Numbered from the stretch's first letter, positions 17,517-26,646 are shown. The stretch: 64,000 nt of DNA from Rhizobiales bacterium TNE-4 (GCA_019083985.1 JAHRCV010000002.1:372001-436000), one strand, 5' to 3'. Notes: generated by a model from the letters alone, not told the origin. Made by a program: numbers and translations.

Positions 17517-18566
17517 TTACTGGTCCCCATCCGGAAAGAGCCCGAACTGCGCACCAGCGCTGGTCGGCACGGCAAGGCCAAGATGTTTGAAGGCGAGCGG
17601 CGTGAGCAGACGCCCCCGCGGCGTGCGCTGCAAAAAGCCCTGCTGCAACAAATAGGGTTCGATGATGTCTTCGATCGCGTCGCGCGGTTCCGACAGGGCC
17701 GCTGCAATCGTTTCGATGCCGACCGGACCGCCACCAAAATTTTCCGCCACCAGCGACAAATAGCGCCGATCCATCTGATCGAGCCCGACGGCGTCAACAT
17801 CAAGCAATGTCAACGCACGGTCGGCAATGGTACGCGTGACTTCTGCCGCATGTTCAACCACCGCAAAATCGCGCACGCGGCGCAACAGGCGCCCTGCAAT
17901 GCGGGGCGTACCGCGCGCACGGCGCGCAATTTCGTTCGCACCCTCTTGGCTCATGCCGATGCCAAGCACGCGCGCACCGCGTTTGACGATGAATTCCAAT
18001 TCTTCAATCGTGTAGAAATTGAGCCGGATCGGAATGCCGAAACGGTCGCGCAATGGCGTCGTCAGCAAACCTGCACGCGTCGTCGCGCCCACAAGGGTGA
18101 ATTTGGCGAGATCAATCTTCACCGAGCGCGCCGCAGGCCCTTCACCAATAATCAAATCGAGCTGAAAATCCTCCATCGCTGGATAAAGGATTTCTTCCAC
18201 TGCCGGATTGAGGCGGTGGATTTCATCGATGAACAGCACGTCACGCTCTTCGAGATTGGTGAGCTGCGCGGCGAGATCGCCCGCTTTCGCAATCACTGGC
18301 CCCGAGGTTGAGCGGAAATTCACGCCCAATTCGCGCGCAACAATCTGCGCGAGCGTCGTCTTACCCAAGCCCGGCGGGCCAACGAACAAGACATGATCGA
18401 GTGCATCCTTACGTGTTTTCGCGGCTTCGATGAACACTTTGAGATTGGCGCGTGCCTGTTGTTGGCCAACGAAATCATCAAGCACCAAAGGCCGCAACGA
18501 ACGGTCGAGATCGTCTTCGCGCGCTTCAGGCGCCATCAGACCGGGGCGGGACGGCTTGTCGTTCAT
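17517..18566 (-). CDS. ruvB: Holliday junction branch-migration helicase RuvB
   Basis: A 349-residue AAA+ ATPase that drives branch migration with RuvA. Walker [13 protein letters not shown] is at about residues 63-74, Walker [11 protein letters not shown] near 115, sensor 1 in [20 protein letters not shown] near 160, and a winged-helix C-terminal domain ends in [17 protein letters not shown]. The length is normal. It overlaps ruvA by four bases. Confidence 0.96.
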   Translation of the reverse strand: MNDKPSRPGLMAPEAREDDLDRSLRPLVLDDFVGQQQARANLKVFIEAAKTRKDALDHVLFVGPPGLGKTTLAQIVARELGVNFRSTSGPVIAKAGDLAAQLTNLEERDVLFIDEIHRLNPAVEEILYPAMEDFQLDLIIGEGPAARSVKIDLAKFTLVGATTRAGLLTTPLRDRFGIPIRLNFYTIEELEFIVKRGARVLGIGMSQEGANEIARRARGTPRIAGRLLRRVRDFAVVEHAAEVTRTIADRALTLLDVDAVGLDQMDRRYLSLVAENFGGGPVGIETIAAALSEPRDAIEDIIEPYLLQQGFLQRTPRGRLLTPLAFKHLGLAVPTSAGAQFGLFPDGDQ

Positions 18567-19180
18567 TTCGCCATTTCTTTCAACGCCAACCGGATGAGCT
18601 GCGGCGAGGACGCCGTATCACCCGCCACACGCACAGCCGCGGCCACCGCGGCGGACGCCTGCGCCTGCTGATAACCAAGATTGATCAAGGCAGACACCGC
18701 ATCGGCCACTGGGACTGGCGCGGTTTTCTCCGCGACCGAATCCGACAATTTGATAATGGCCGGATCGACACTGCCAAAGGCGGGCGCCTTATCTTTCAAC
18801 TCTGTCACAATGCGCTGCGCGAGCTTCGGCCCCACACCGGGGGCGCGACCGATCATCGCCTTGTCGCCCGTGCCAAGCGCCGTCGCCAGTGCGCCGGGTT
18901 CAAGCGCCGACAAAATCGCGAGCGCCACTTTTGCGCCGACACCTTGCACCGTTTGCAACAAGCGGAACCATTCGCGCTCTTGATCGGTACGGAAGCCAAA
19001 AAGCTTAATCATGTCTTCCCGCACGATCGTCTCAATCGACAGCACCGCCGCTTCCCCCGGCGAGGGCAACGCCGTTAGCGTTTTTGCGGAGCAATGGACG
19101 AGGTAGCCGACGCCATGCACATCAAGGATGATGTGATCCTCGCCATAAGAATCGATCGTGCCTTTGAGCTTGCCGATCAT
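18563..19180 (-). CDS. ruvA: Holliday junction DNA-binding subunit RuvA
   Basis: A 205-residue RuvA. The N-terminal OB-fold domain ([20 protein letters not shown]) is followed by two helix-hairpin-helix motifs ([16 protein letters not shown] near 80 and [18 protein letters not shown] near 112), a flexible linker, and a C-terminal RuvB-binding domain containing [12 protein letters not shown]. Its start overlaps the end of a PaiB-like gene by four bases, so translation of the two is coupled. Confidence 0.96.
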   Translation of the reverse strand: MIGKLKGTIDSYGEDHIILDVHGVGYLVHCSAKTLTALPSPGEAAVLSIETIVREDMIKLFGFRTDQEREWFRLLQTVQGVGAKVALAILSALEPGALATALGTGDKAMIGRAPGVGPKLAQRIVTELKDKAPAFGSVDPAIIKLSDSVAEKTAPVPVADAVSALINLGYQQAQASAAVAAAVRVAGDTASSPQLIRLALKEMAK

Positions 19181-19821
19181 GCGTGGCCCTTCAACGTGCC
19201 AGCGACCAGCACGGCCATTTCTTCCGCGGCCGGATCACCAAGCTGCGATAGGCCTGCGACGACGCCTTGGCGATCCGCTTCATTGCGGTTTTGGCTCGTC
19301 TTCCATTTGCCATCGAGCGCAGTGAGCGCGATCTCGATACCGACAATGCCTTTGATCTGCGACGCGATGAAATCCTCCGGCGCATCCTCAACCGACCAAG
19401 GGTCCGGCGCGCCACCTTCCATCATCGTCGTGACACCGCGAATTTGCTGGGCGAGCCAATGCTTGTCTTCAATCGCGCGCGCGATACCGCGCGCCTGCAC
19501 CATGGCGTAATTCCATGTTGGCACGACTTTGTGCGTCTCGCGCTTCGTTTCGTACCAGTTCGGACGGATATAATGATCGCTGCCTTGAAAGACGACCAGC
19601 GCTTCAAGCCCATCGCCAATCTCTTTCCATTGGCCGTTGGCTTTCGCCACATGGCAGCGCAGCGTGCCGAATGGTGCGGGCTCAGGGTCGTAGAGAAAAG
19701 GGATCGCATTGGCGATGACACCACTCGCCCCGGCGGTAATGAGAAGCCCGAGCGGACAGGCGCGCATCAGCTGCGCCATAGCGGCGTGGTCATGTTCCTT
19801 GAAAGCGGGTGGCTGGTACAT
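19177..19821 (-). CDS. PaiB-type FMN-binding negative regulator
   Basis: A 214-residue protein of the PaiB/FMN-binding split-barrel family. It starts [11 protein letters not shown] and has [12 protein letters not shown] near residue 25, [28 protein letters not shown] split over about 75-105, and a C-terminal [19 protein letters not shown]. Bacillus PaiB represses sporulation and protease genes; in proteobacteria the role is unknown and a flavin- or haem-linked oxidoreductase activity is possible. It sits between ruvC and ruvA, 69 bases after ruvC and overlapping ruvA by four bases, so it is co-transcribed with the recombination genes. Confidence 0.88.
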   Translation of the reverse strand: MYQPPAFKEHDHAAMAQLMRACPLGLLITAGASGVIANAIPFLYDPEPAPFGTLRCHVAKANGQWKEIGDGLEALVVFQGSDHYIRPNWYETKRETHKVVPTWNYAMVQARGIARAIEDKHWLAQQIRGVTTMMEGGAPDPWSVEDAPEDFIASQIKGIVGIEIALTALDGKWKTSQNRNEADRQGVVAGLSQLGDPAAEEMAVLVAGTLKGHA

Positions 19822-19890
19822 CGCGGTCGGTCCAAAAGAGAACGAAACGGGATCATAGAGCGCCCCCGCGAGATTCGGTAGCGGCTTCTC

Positions 19891-20400
19891 TTAGCCTTTG
19901 GCGAGAAGCCGCTCACGCGCCAGCGCGCCCCGGTGCTGGGCATGGGTGAGCGCCACCGCCAAGGCATCCGCCGCGTCGGGCGTTGCCGGATCAGCCTTGG
20001 GGAGCAGCACCTTCACCATCATGTGGATCTGGTCCTTCTCGGCATGGCCCGCGCCAACAATCGTCTTCTTCACAAGGTTTGGCGCATATTCATCGACTTG
20101 GAGACCCGCCACCGCGCAGGCCAGCATGGAAACGCCACGCGCATGACCGAGTTTGAGCGTGGCACGTGCATCCTTGTTGACGAAGGTTTCTTCGATCGCT
20201 GCCTCATCCGGCGTCCAAGCCCGGATGACGCCCGCTATGCCTTCGTTCAGCTGCTTGAGACGCTCGGCCAAAGGCGCTTTGCCGTCAGAATGAACGGTGC
20301 CGCAGCCCAGAAAAGACAGCCGCGTCCCCTCCGACGCAATCATGCCCCAGCCCGTATTACGAAGCCCGGGATCGATGCCGAGGATGCGGATGATGGCCAT
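19891..20400 (-). CDS. ruvC: Holliday junction resolvase RuvC
   Basis: A 169-residue RuvC. It is the endonuclease that cuts four-way junctions symmetrically. The catalytic acidic residues are in [12 protein letters not shown] (D10), [20 protein letters not shown] near 68, and [12 protein letters not shown] near 143, in the usual order. I chose the ATG at 20400; the frame runs 64 codons further up through a palindromic repeat and is not a credible coding extension. It leads the group ruvC, paiB-like, ruvA, ruvB. Confidence 0.95.
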   Translation of the reverse strand: MAIIRILGIDPGLRNTGWGMIASEGTRLSFLGCGTVHSDGKAPLAERLKQLNEGIAGVIRAWTPDEAAIEETFVNKDARATLKLGHARGVSMLACAVAGLQVDEYAPNLVKKTIVGAGHAEKDQIHMMVKVLLPKADPATPDAADALAVALTHAQHRGALARERLLAKG

Positions 20401-20476
20401 GCCGTGGGTCTCCGCGCTGCACGCGCCGTTATACCGCCGCTTATCATTGCAAGAATTGCAAGCTCGATGGAGCGAA

Positions 20477-20595
20477 CCCTCATCCTGAGGAGCGATGCGG
20501 GCATCGCATCGCGAAGGACGCGGGAAACCAGTTTGCACTGATCCTACGCCCTCGTGGTGCGAGACGGAACGCGCCGCGTTCCAACTCACCACGAG
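20477..20595 (+). repeat. A-B composite palindromic repeat, copy 3 (degenerate)
   Basis: A half at 20477-20524 and a divergent inverted B half at 20549-20595, in which TTCGAGACG has become TGCGAGACG and the far arm has changed. It sits between the yebC-type gene stop (20606) and the ruvC promoter region. Confidence 0.8.
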
Positions 20596-20605
20596 AACTT
20601 TCGGC

Positions 20606-21349
20606 TTAGCCCATCTTCGCCATCAGCGTGTCCGAGAAAGATGCGTTCGAATAGACATGCTGCACGTCGTCATTGTCATCAAGCGAATCCATCAGCTTGA
20701 CGATCTTTTCGCCTGCTTCGTCATCGACCGCGATTTGGTTCTGCGCGCGCCAAACGAGCGCCGCCTTTTTCGGTTCGCCAAATTTCGCTTCGAGTTCCTT
20801 GGCCACATCGCGCAGCGCGTCCATGGCAGTGACGATTTCGTGCCCTTCGTCAGACGAGGACACATCATCCGCACCCGCTTCGATAGCGGCTTCCATCATC
20901 GCGTCTTCAGAGGCGACCTTTGCGTCATATTCGATCACGCCGACGCGATCGAACATGAATGAGACCGCACCCGTTTCCGCAAGTGAACCACCTGCCTTGG
21001 TGAAATAGGAACGCACTTCGGACGCGGTGCGATTGCGATTATCGGTGAGCGCTTCGATGATCACAGCAACGCCACCGGGCGCATAGCCTTCGTAACGAAT
21101 TTCTTCGTAGTTTTCGGATTCGCCGCCGAGCGCCTTCTTGATCGCACGCTCGATATTGTCTTTCGGCATGTTCTCCGCCCGCGCGGCCTGAATGGCAGCG
21201 CGCAGGCGCGGATTCATGTTGGGATCAGGCAGGCCCATTTTTGCAGCGACCGTGATTTCGCGCGCGAGCTTGGAAAACAGCTTCGACCGCACGGCATCCT
21301 GACGGCCCTTGCGGTGCATGATGTTTTTAAACTGGGAATGGCCGGCCAT
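20606..21349 (-). CDS. YebC/PmpR family protein (TACO1-like)
   Basis: A 247-residue YebC-type protein, full length. Signature segments are the start [19 protein letters not shown], then [19 protein letters not shown] near 65, [20 protein letters not shown] near 92, and [20 protein letters not shown] near 118. Members were first described as DNA-binding regulators (including of RuvABC in E. coli context and quorum sensing in Pseudomonas), and more recent work on the family points to translation at difficult peptide stretches. Location next to ruvC is a widespread arrangement. It has its own promoter gap from ymdB. Confidence 0.93.
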   Translation of the reverse strand: MAGHSQFKNIMHRKGRQDAVRSKLFSKLAREITVAAKMGLPDPNMNPRLRAAIQAARAENMPKDNIERAIKKALGGESENYEEIRYEGYAPGGVAVIIEALTDNRNRTASEVRSYFTKAGGSLAETGAVSFMFDRVGVIEYDAKVASEDAMMEAAIEAGADDVSSSDEGHEIVTAMDALRDVAKELEAKFGEPKKAALVWRAQNQIAVDDEAGEKIVKLMDSLDDNDDVQHVYSNASFSDTLMAKMG

Positions 21350-21408
21350 GGCAGTGTCCTCGGACAGGATCTTGGAAAACTGGCGCGCTTATAGAGGGCG
21401 AGGACCGG

Positions 21409-22230
21409 TTACGTCCAGAACCCCGGCATAACGGGCTCAAGGCAACCACCCAGCCGAACAGGCGACACACGGATCGCAAGCCCCGTTCGGTCATCGGTCT
21501 CAACCGCAAGGCCTGACAGGGTGCCCTCGCCGGACGCTGCTTCCAGCCGCGTGCCCGGCGTCTTTTCGAGAAAGCGACGCAGCGGCTCCTCCTTCGCCAT
21601 GCCGAGCATGGAATCATAATCGCCGCACATGCCAGCATCGCTCATAAAGGCCGTGCCGCCGGGCATGATCCGATGGTCGGAGGTCGGCACATGGGTGTGC
21701 GTCCCGATCACAAGGCTTGCTCGCCCATCGCAAAACACGCCCATGCCCTGCTTTTCGCTGGTCGCCTCGGCATGAACGTCGACAATGGCGGCGTCGCACA
21801 CCGCACCAAGCGGACAGGCATGAAGCTCTCGATCAACGGCGGCGAACGGATCATCGAGCGGATCCATATAGAGCCGCCCCATGACGTTGATGACGAGCAC
21901 GCGGCGGCCGCTTTCGGTTTCGATCAAAGCCGCGCCACGGCCCGGCGTGCCGAGCGGATAATTGATCGGACGGATGAGGCGTGGCTGGCGTTCAATGAAG
22001 ACCAAGGCCTCCCGTTGATCCCAAGAATGATTGCCGAGCGTGACGGCATCGGCGCCCGCAGCCAGCAATTCATCGCAGATGGCTTCCGTGATACCGAACC
22101 CGCCGGCGGCGTTCTCGCCATTGATGACAACGCAATCGAGCCGCCAGCTCTGCCGCAGGCCGGGCAAAAGCTCTGCCACGACCTGCCGGCCGGGTCGACC
22201 GACGACATCCCCGAGAAACAGAAGGCGCAT
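21409..22230 (-). CDS. YmdB-family cyclic nucleotide/metallophosphoesterase (TIGR00282)
   Basis: A 273-residue calcineurin-like phosphoesterase of the YmdB type. Metal-ligand motifs are GDVVGRPGRQ at residues 8-17, NGENAAGGFG near 40, TLGNHSWDQREAL near 68, and the histidines in TDHRIMPGGTAFM-like sequence near 190 (GTHTHVPTSDHRIMPGG). In Bacillus the enzyme hydrolyses cyclic AMP and affects biofilm and development genes; the alphaproteobacterial role is unknown. The ATG at 22230 starts the conserved MRLLFLGDVVG; nine extra upstream codons are not needed. The composite repeat at 22251 lies directly upstream. Confidence 0.9.
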   Translation of the reverse strand: MRLLFLGDVVGRPGRQVVAELLPGLRQSWRLDCVVINGENAAGGFGITEAICDELLAAGADAVTLGNHSWDQREALVFIERQPRLIRPINYPLGTPGRGAALIETESGRRVLVINVMGRLYMDPLDDPFAAVDRELHACPLGAVCDAAIVDVHAEATSEKQGMGVFCDGRASLVIGTHTHVPTSDHRIMPGGTAFMSDAGMCGDYDSMLGMAKEEPLRRFLEKTPGTRLEAASGEGTLSGLAVETDDRTGLAIRVSPVRLGGCLEPVMPGFWT

Positions 22231-22250
22231 GCCACACTCCGCACCGGCGA

Positions 22251-22357
22251 GCCTCATCCTGAGGAGGCGCGAAGCGCCGTCTCGAAGGACGAGGCGTCCG
22301 GATAATCACGCCCTCGCGGTTCGAGACGCCCGCAAGCGGGCTCCTCACCATGAGGGC
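22251..22357 (+). repeat. A-B composite palindromic repeat, copy 4
   Basis: A half at 22251-22295 (loop GCGCGAAGCGC) and inverted B half at 22311-22357 (loop CCCGCAAGCGGG). It fills the gap between the 5-formyl-THF cyclo-ligase stop and the ymdB start, two genes on the same strand. Confidence 0.9.
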
Positions 22358-22373
22358 TCCTATTTCTGTCCTA

Positions 22374-22958
22374 TCAGGTCCCATGAGGACGGACCACGCC
22401 CTCTTCCGTCACCACCGCGTTGAGCGGGTGATCATGCGGCTCATCCGGGACACGCGGAACTTCCTGGATCGAGAACGCGAGACCGACCGCTAAAGCGCCA
22501 GGATGGGCCGCCAAGGCGCGATCATAATGGCCCGCGCCATAGCCGATCCGGTGTCCGCGCCGGTCAAATGCCGCCAGCGGCACAATGAAAGCGGCGGGCG
22601 TGACACGCGGCGCACTGTCCAAGGGTTCGGAAAGGCCGAAGCGGCGCTTGGCAAGAGGATCGCCATAGACCCAATGGCGAAAGACGAGCCCGTCCTTAGT
22701 CACGCAAGGCAGCGCCAGCGCAAAACCATGGCCGACCAAGGCCTGCATCAAAGGCCGCGGGTCAATTTCACTCCGCATGGGGAAGAACCCAGCCACCACT
22801 GCACCCTTTGCGAGCCCCTGAAACAGCGGCAAGGCCAAAACCGCCACCCGCGCTGAGGCATCGGCCCGGAAGCTTGGCTCACATGCGTCACGCCGCGCCA
22901 AGGCGCTCGACCGCAAATCTGCTTTGACGTGTCGCAGGGCGTCGGCGTCCCGTTTCAT
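22374..22958 (-). CDS. 5-formyltetrahydrofolate cyclo-ligase
   Basis: A 194-residue enzyme that converts 5-formyl-THF to 5,10-methenyl-THF using ATP. Conserved segments are an N-terminal basic helix (KADLRSSALARRDA), VVAGFFPMRSEIDPRPLM near 65, and the nucleotide/substrate loop FDRRGHRIGYGAGHYDR near 140, the family signature. The ATG at 22958 has AGGAG ahead; the frame continues about 100 codons into the prpE promoter but that part is not coding-like. In many proteobacteria 6S RNA lies just before this gene; here only 93 bases separate it from divergent prpE, too little for 6S RNA. Confidence 0.92.
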   Translation of the reverse strand: MKRDADALRHVKADLRSSALARRDACEPSFRADASARVAVLALPLFQGLAKGAVVAGFFPMRSEIDPRPLMQALVGHGFALALPCVTKDGLVFRHWVYGDPLAKRRFGLSEPLDSAPRVTPAAFIVPLAAFDRRGHRIGYGAGHYDRALAAHPGALAVGLAFSIQEVPRVPDEPHDHPLNAVVTEEGVVRPHGT

Positions 22959-23051
22959 CCAAAGTCTCTCCTGACGACTTCCGCCTGCAATGCTAGGACC
23001 GCGGCAGGTTGGTAAGCCTAGACCATACCGCCTGCCAGGGGGAGAACCACG

Positions 23052-24965
23052 ATGAACGCCGCAAACGGAAGCCGCTATCCCGCAACCTACGCTGCCTGGC
23101 AGAAAGACCCTGAAGCCTTCTGGGCGGAAGCGGCCAAAGCGATCGACTGGATCAAGCCGCCGGAAAAGATCTTCGACGCGTCCCAAGGCGTCTATGGCCG
23201 CTGGTTTGCCGGCGCAGAATGCAACACCTGCTGGAACGCCGTTGACCGCCATGTTGCGACCCGCGGCGACCAAGCCGCGATTATCTACGATAGCCCCGTG
23301 ACGGGCGCGAAGAAAAAGATCAGCTATCGCGAATTACGCGACGATGTGGCTGCGCTCGCTGCGGTGATCAAGGCGCAAGGTGTCACCAAAGGCGACCGCG
23401 TTATCATCTATATGCCGATGATTCCGGAAGCCGTGATGGCGATGCTGGCATGCGCGCGCATTGGTGCCATTCATTCCGTCGTGTTCGGCGGATTCGCAGC
23501 AAAAGAACTTGCCACCCGCATCGACGACGCAAAGCCGAAAATGATTTTGACGGCCTCATGTGGCATCGAACCCGGCCGTGTCGTGCAATATAAGCCGCTG
23601 CTTGATGAAGCGATTGAGCTCTCATCGTCGAAACCATCATCGGTTCTTCTCCTGCAACGCCCACAGGCACAGGCGACGATGATGGCTGGCCGCGACCATG
23701 ATTGGGCTGACGCCTTAGCGACGGCAAAAGCACGGGGCGAAGCGGCCGATTGCGTGGCTGTCGCTGCGACCGATCCGCTTTATGTGCTCTACACATCAGG
23801 CACCACCGGCAAGCCAAAAGGCGTCGTGCGCGACAATGGCGGCCACATGGTGGCGTTGCTGTGGTCAATGAAAAATCTCTACGGCGTCGATCCCGGCGAA
23901 GTCTATTGGGCGGCGTCCGATGTCGGTTGGGTGGTCGGCCATTCCTACATCGTCTATGGCCCATTGCTGCATGGCTGCACGACGATTGTGTATGAAGGCA
24001 AGCCCGTCGGCACGCCCGACCCGGGCGCGTTCTGGCGCATGATTTCGGAATACAACATCCAGACGCTCTTCACTGCGCCAACCGCGTTCCGTGCGATCAA
24101 GAAAGAAGATCCCAACGCGGAGCATCTCAAGAAGTACGACGTCAAATGCCTGCGTGCTCTCTTCTTGGCTGGCGAGCGTGCCGATCCAGACACGGTGCAA
24201 TGGGCGGAAAACATTTTGGGCGTTCCCGTCATCGACCATTGGTGGCAGACGGAAACCGGTTGGGCGATTGCGGGCAATCCGCTCGGGCTTGGCGCCTTGC
24301 CGGTCAAGCACGGTTCGCCGACCGTGCCGATGCCCGGTTATGATGTGCAGATCGTCGATGAAGGCGGCAAACCTGTCGCCGCAGGAAAGATGGGCTCGAT
24401 CGTTGTGAAATTGCCGTTGCCGCCCGGCTGCTTGCCGACGCTGTGGCAACAGGATGATCGCTTCAAGGAATCCTATCTTGATGCGTTCCCGGGTTATTAC
24501 AACACGTCGGATGCGGGCTTTGTCGATCAAGATGGTTATCTCTTCATCATGGGCCGCACCGACGACATCATCAATGTTGCGGGCCATCGCCTCTCAACGG
24601 GCGGCATGGAAGAAGTGCTCGCATCTCATCCGGATGTGGCGGAATGTGCTGTCATCGGCATCAAGGATGCGCTCAAGGGCGAACAACCTTGCGGTTTCAT
24701 CGTGCTGAAGGCGGGCGTCAATCGCCTGCCAACGGAAATCGAAAAGGAAATCGTGGCGCTGGTGCGCGAAAAGATCGGCCCGGTGGCTGCCTTCAAGATC
24801 GCGATCACAGTCAATCGCCTGCCAAAGACACGTTCTGGCAAAATTTTGCGCGGCACGATGAAGAAAATCGCCGACAATGATGCGTGGTCGATGCCTGCAA
24901 CGATCGACGATCCGGCCGTGCTCGACGAAATCGAAAACGCGCTCAAGCAAAAGGGTATTGCTTGA
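23052..24965 (+). CDS. prpE: Propionyl-CoA synthetase
   Basis: A 637-residue AMP-forming synthetase of the ACS/PrpE group. It has the N-terminal ACS domain (YAAWQKDPEAFWAEAAKAID), the PrpE-like ECNTCWNAVDRHV near residue 58, the P-loop YTSGTTGKPKGVVRDNGG near 246, WWQTETGW near 397, and the regulatory lysine in TRSGKILRGTMKK near 599 that is a known acetylation site in this family. It activates propionate, and acetate less well, to the CoA thioester. No prpBCD genes lie nearby. The start follows CAGGGGGAGAACCACG, and a strong terminator follows the gene. Confidence 0.92.
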   Translation: MNAANGSRYPATYAAWQKDPEAFWAEAAKAIDWIKPPEKIFDASQGVYGRWFAGAECNTCWNAVDRHVATRGDQAAIIYDSPVTGAKKKISYRELRDDVAALAAVIKAQGVTKGDRVIIYMPMIPEAVMAMLACARIGAIHSVVFGGFAAKELATRIDDAKPKMILTASCGIEPGRVVQYKPLLDEAIELSSSKPSSVLLLQRPQAQATMMAGRDHDWADALATAKARGEAADCVAVAATDPLYVLYTSGTTGKPKGVVRDNGGHMVALLWSMKNLYGVDPGEVYWAASDVGWVVGHSYIVYGPLLHGCTTIVYEGKPVGTPDPGAFWRMISEYNIQTLFTAPTAFRAIKKEDPNAEHLKKYDVKCLRALFLAGERADPDTVQWAENILGVPVIDHWWQTETGWAIAGNPLGLGALPVKHGSPTVPMPGYDVQIVDEGGKPVAAGKMGSIVVKLPLPPGCLPTLWQQDDRFKESYLDAFPGYYNTSDAGFVDQDGYLFIMGRTDDIINVAGHRLSTGGMEEVLASHPDVAECAVIGIKDALKGEQPCGFIVLKAGVNRLPTEIEKEIVALVREKIGPVAAFKIAITVNRLPKTRSGKILRGTMKKIADNDAWSMPATIDDPAVLDEIENALKQKGIA

Positions 24966-24991
24966 ACGCAGACCTCATCCGGGGGGATGAA

Positions 24992-25020
24992 AAGCGGGCC
25001 GCATGGCCCGCTTTTTTCTT
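24992..25020 (+). terminator. Rho-independent terminator after prpE
   Basis: Hairpin AGCGGGCC-GCAT-GGCCCGCT followed by TTTTTCTT, 27 bases after the prpE stop. Confidence 0.9.
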
Positions 25021-25041
25021 GGGGTTGGCAAGGCGCTAAAC

Positions 25042-25166
25042 GCCCTCATGGTGAGGAGCCGCGAAGCGGCCTCTCGAACCACGAGGGCGTTTGGTCGTTC
25101 ATGCACCAAGTGGACGCCCTCGTCCTTCGAGACGCGATGCTTTGCATCGCTCCTCAGGATGAGGGG
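25042..25166 (-). repeat. A-B composite palindromic repeat, copy 5 (inverted)
   Basis: The order is reversed: B half at 25042-25088 (CCTCATGGTGAGGAGC to CTCGAACCACGAGG), 27-base spacer, then A half at 25116-25166 (CCTCGTCCTTCGAGACG to CTCCTCAGGATGAGG). It flanks the 25450-26321 gene pair on the left; copy 6 flanks it on the right in the same orientation. Confidence 0.9.
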
Positions 25167-25449
25167 GGAGTACTCAAGCTCCTCGCAATGACGCGCTTAA
25201 AAATTGATAGGCCACTGCGCTACATCAAAATAACTCTCGTTACCGCAAGGCGCGTGAGCGCTGTGGCGATCCATGGATAGGCAAACCCGTCTAAAGAGTC
25301 GGATTGCGTCCGCCACCACCGCCTGGTTTGATGAAATGTTATGCATCGCTCTATCTTTTATAATTAGGTATTTTATCCTTGACTATTTTCCTTTTATGGG
25401 ACATTCTCATCGGATTGCTACGTGAACAATTGCAACTTGGAGAATTGTG

Positions 25450-25983
25450 ATGGACCCCATTGCGCTGCGCTACAAACGGCGCGCTGAGCGCTACCCTGAT
25501 GAGAATGAGGAGGAACGCTGGAATGGCGTGGCGCTTGATTGCTATTTGCGGACCGGCCACGTCCCAGAAGAAGTGTTGTACTACAAGGCCATCGCCCGCG
25601 AGGGACTGCTTGCGCGCAAATATCGCGAAGACCAGCCCCGCGTGCCTGCAGGCAATCCGGATGGCGGGCAATGGACCGATGATGGTGGGAGTAGCGGGAG
25701 CATTGACGGCGAGGAAGTTGATGGGGGCGGTGGGAGTGATGCGGACAATTTCAGCAATGAAAACAATGTCCAGATCGCACAGCTCTACGAACGGGGTTAC
25801 TTACTCAGCGAACGGATGACACCTGAAGGTCGGCTTTGCCGCTATGTGTTTTCATTCGGCGTCGTCGAGGGGCCGGGACCGAATTCATTTCCTTGCGAAA
25901 TTGCACCACTTCCAAGTTCAGTATCTCACTATCGATTACTTCCGTTGAACGATAACATCCGTCAGAAGGCGACTTTTCTATGA
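25450..25983 (+). CDS. Unknown protein with PRVPAGNPDGGQWT motif
   Basis: A 177-residue soluble, acidic protein that I cannot assign. The N-terminal 60 residues are charged and helical (RYKRRAERYPDENEEERWNG). The motif QPRVPAGNPDGGQWT at about residues 58-72 is followed by a Gly/Asp/Ser-rich linker (about 73-97) and a small C-terminal domain with MTPEGRLCRYVF near 120. The PRVPAGxxDGGQWT block recurs in many hypothetical Hyphomicrobiales proteins ahead of variable C-terminal domains, which suggests a delivery or linker module (inference from memory of the family). It overlaps the next gene by four bases (ATGA), and GTG at 25447 is an alternative start. Local base composition is AT-richer than its neighbours. 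Confidence 0.7.
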   Translation: MDPIALRYKRRAERYPDENEEERWNGVALDCYLRTGHVPEEVLYYKAIAREGLLARKYREDQPRVPAGNPDGGQWTDDGGSSGSIDGEEVDGGGGSDADNFSNENNVQIAQLYERGYLLSERMTPEGRLCRYVFSFGVVEGPGPNSFPCEIAPLPSSVSHYRLLPLNDNIRQKATFL

Positions 25984-26321
25984 TCACGCGCGCTGAACTT
26001 CATGCCAATTTCAAAATTTCGCCTCGCGCAATGGATGTGATTCATACAATTGCAGAGCAGGTTGCACGCGAGGATGGTGAAACACCTGAAGCATTGGTGA
26101 TCCATTGGGGGACGGTGACTTATCATGATGGGCGCAAAGCACCCTACGGCGTTTTCTTTGGCTTTTATAATCGCAAACTTTTTAGCCAGTTAAAGGCAGG
26201 GGATTGGACGATCATCAACGGGATGAAGGTCGTCTTCTTTGTCATTGAACGGGACTTTGAAAACTTCTTTGGCAAAACGCTAGATATTGATGGCGAGGGA
26301 CGCTTTTTCCTAAATGACTGA
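25980..26321 (+). CDS. Unknown small protein, partner of the preceding gene
   Basis: A 113-residue soluble protein with no family I recognise. It starts MITRAELHANFKISPRAMD. A mixed alpha/beta pattern follows, with aromatic-rich strands (PYGVFFGFYNRKLFSQL near residue 57, MKVVFFVIERDFENFFGK near 83) and GEGRFFLND at the end. The start overlaps the stop of the preceding gene, so the two are translated together. The pairing of a linker-motif protein with a small overlapping downstream gene resembles toxin-immunity pairs, but nothing in the sequence proves this. The base composition is AT-richer than the flanking core genes. Confidence 0.7.
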   Translation: MITRAELHANFKISPRAMDVIHTIAEQVAREDGETPEALVIHWGTVTYHDGRKAPYGVFFGFYNRKLFSQLKAGDWTIINGMKVVFFVIERDFENFFGKTLDIDGEGRFFLND

Positions 26322-26521
26322 ACAGCGAAAGGGATGTTCTGAGCATAGCACCTGTGCTGCGGCGAGCGAAGCGGGCAAGAACCCACAGTACGAGTCTAAT
26401 ATACCGAAGACCAGACGGTACAGAGTTTGGAATGCGAAACACCAACGAATGGCTGGCAAGCGACGCGAACGAACGGAAGAAACGAGACTAACAGAGGCAA
26501 CCATCGCGACTGCGTCCTCAA

Positions 26522-26646
26522 GCCCTCATGGTGAGGAGCCGCGAAGCGGCGTCTCGAACCACGCGGGCGTCTGGTTGTTTATTGCGCAACGTGGACTCCC
26601 TCGTCCTTCGAGACGCGATGCAAAGCATCGCTCCTCAGGATGAGGG
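26522..26646 (-). repeat. A-B composite palindromic repeat, copy 6 (inverted)
   Basis: B half at 26522-26568 and A half at 26598-26646, in the same orientation as copy 5. The spacers of copies 5 and 6 resemble each other (GTTTGGTCGTT and GTCTGGTTGTT at the left, GTGGAC at the right). Confidence 0.9.

Larger units (their letters stand above)
24966..25449. other. 484-base intergenic region: terminator, repeat, AT-richer stretch
   Basis: It holds the prpE terminator (24992-25020), a composite repeat (25042-25166), a family-C-like fragment (CTCCTCGCAATGACGCG at about 25180), and from about 25300 a stretch markedly richer in A and T (for example TCTTTTATAATTAGG) that runs into the next gene. The promoter of the 25450 gene is probably in this AT-rich part. 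Confidence 0.7.

Noticed and set aside
20401-20476. LexA (SOS) box before ruvC
   Set aside because: I looked for GTTC-N7-GTTC or GAAC-N7-GAAC upstream of ruvC and found no match.
22959-23273. Long N-terminal extension of the folate cyclo-ligase
   Set aside because: It overlaps the prpE start on the other strand, and AGGAG precedes the ATG at 22958.
26314-26643. Small basic protein after the unknown gene pair
   Set aside because: It runs into a composite repeat, has no ribosome site and overlaps the preceding gene; composition is not coding-like.
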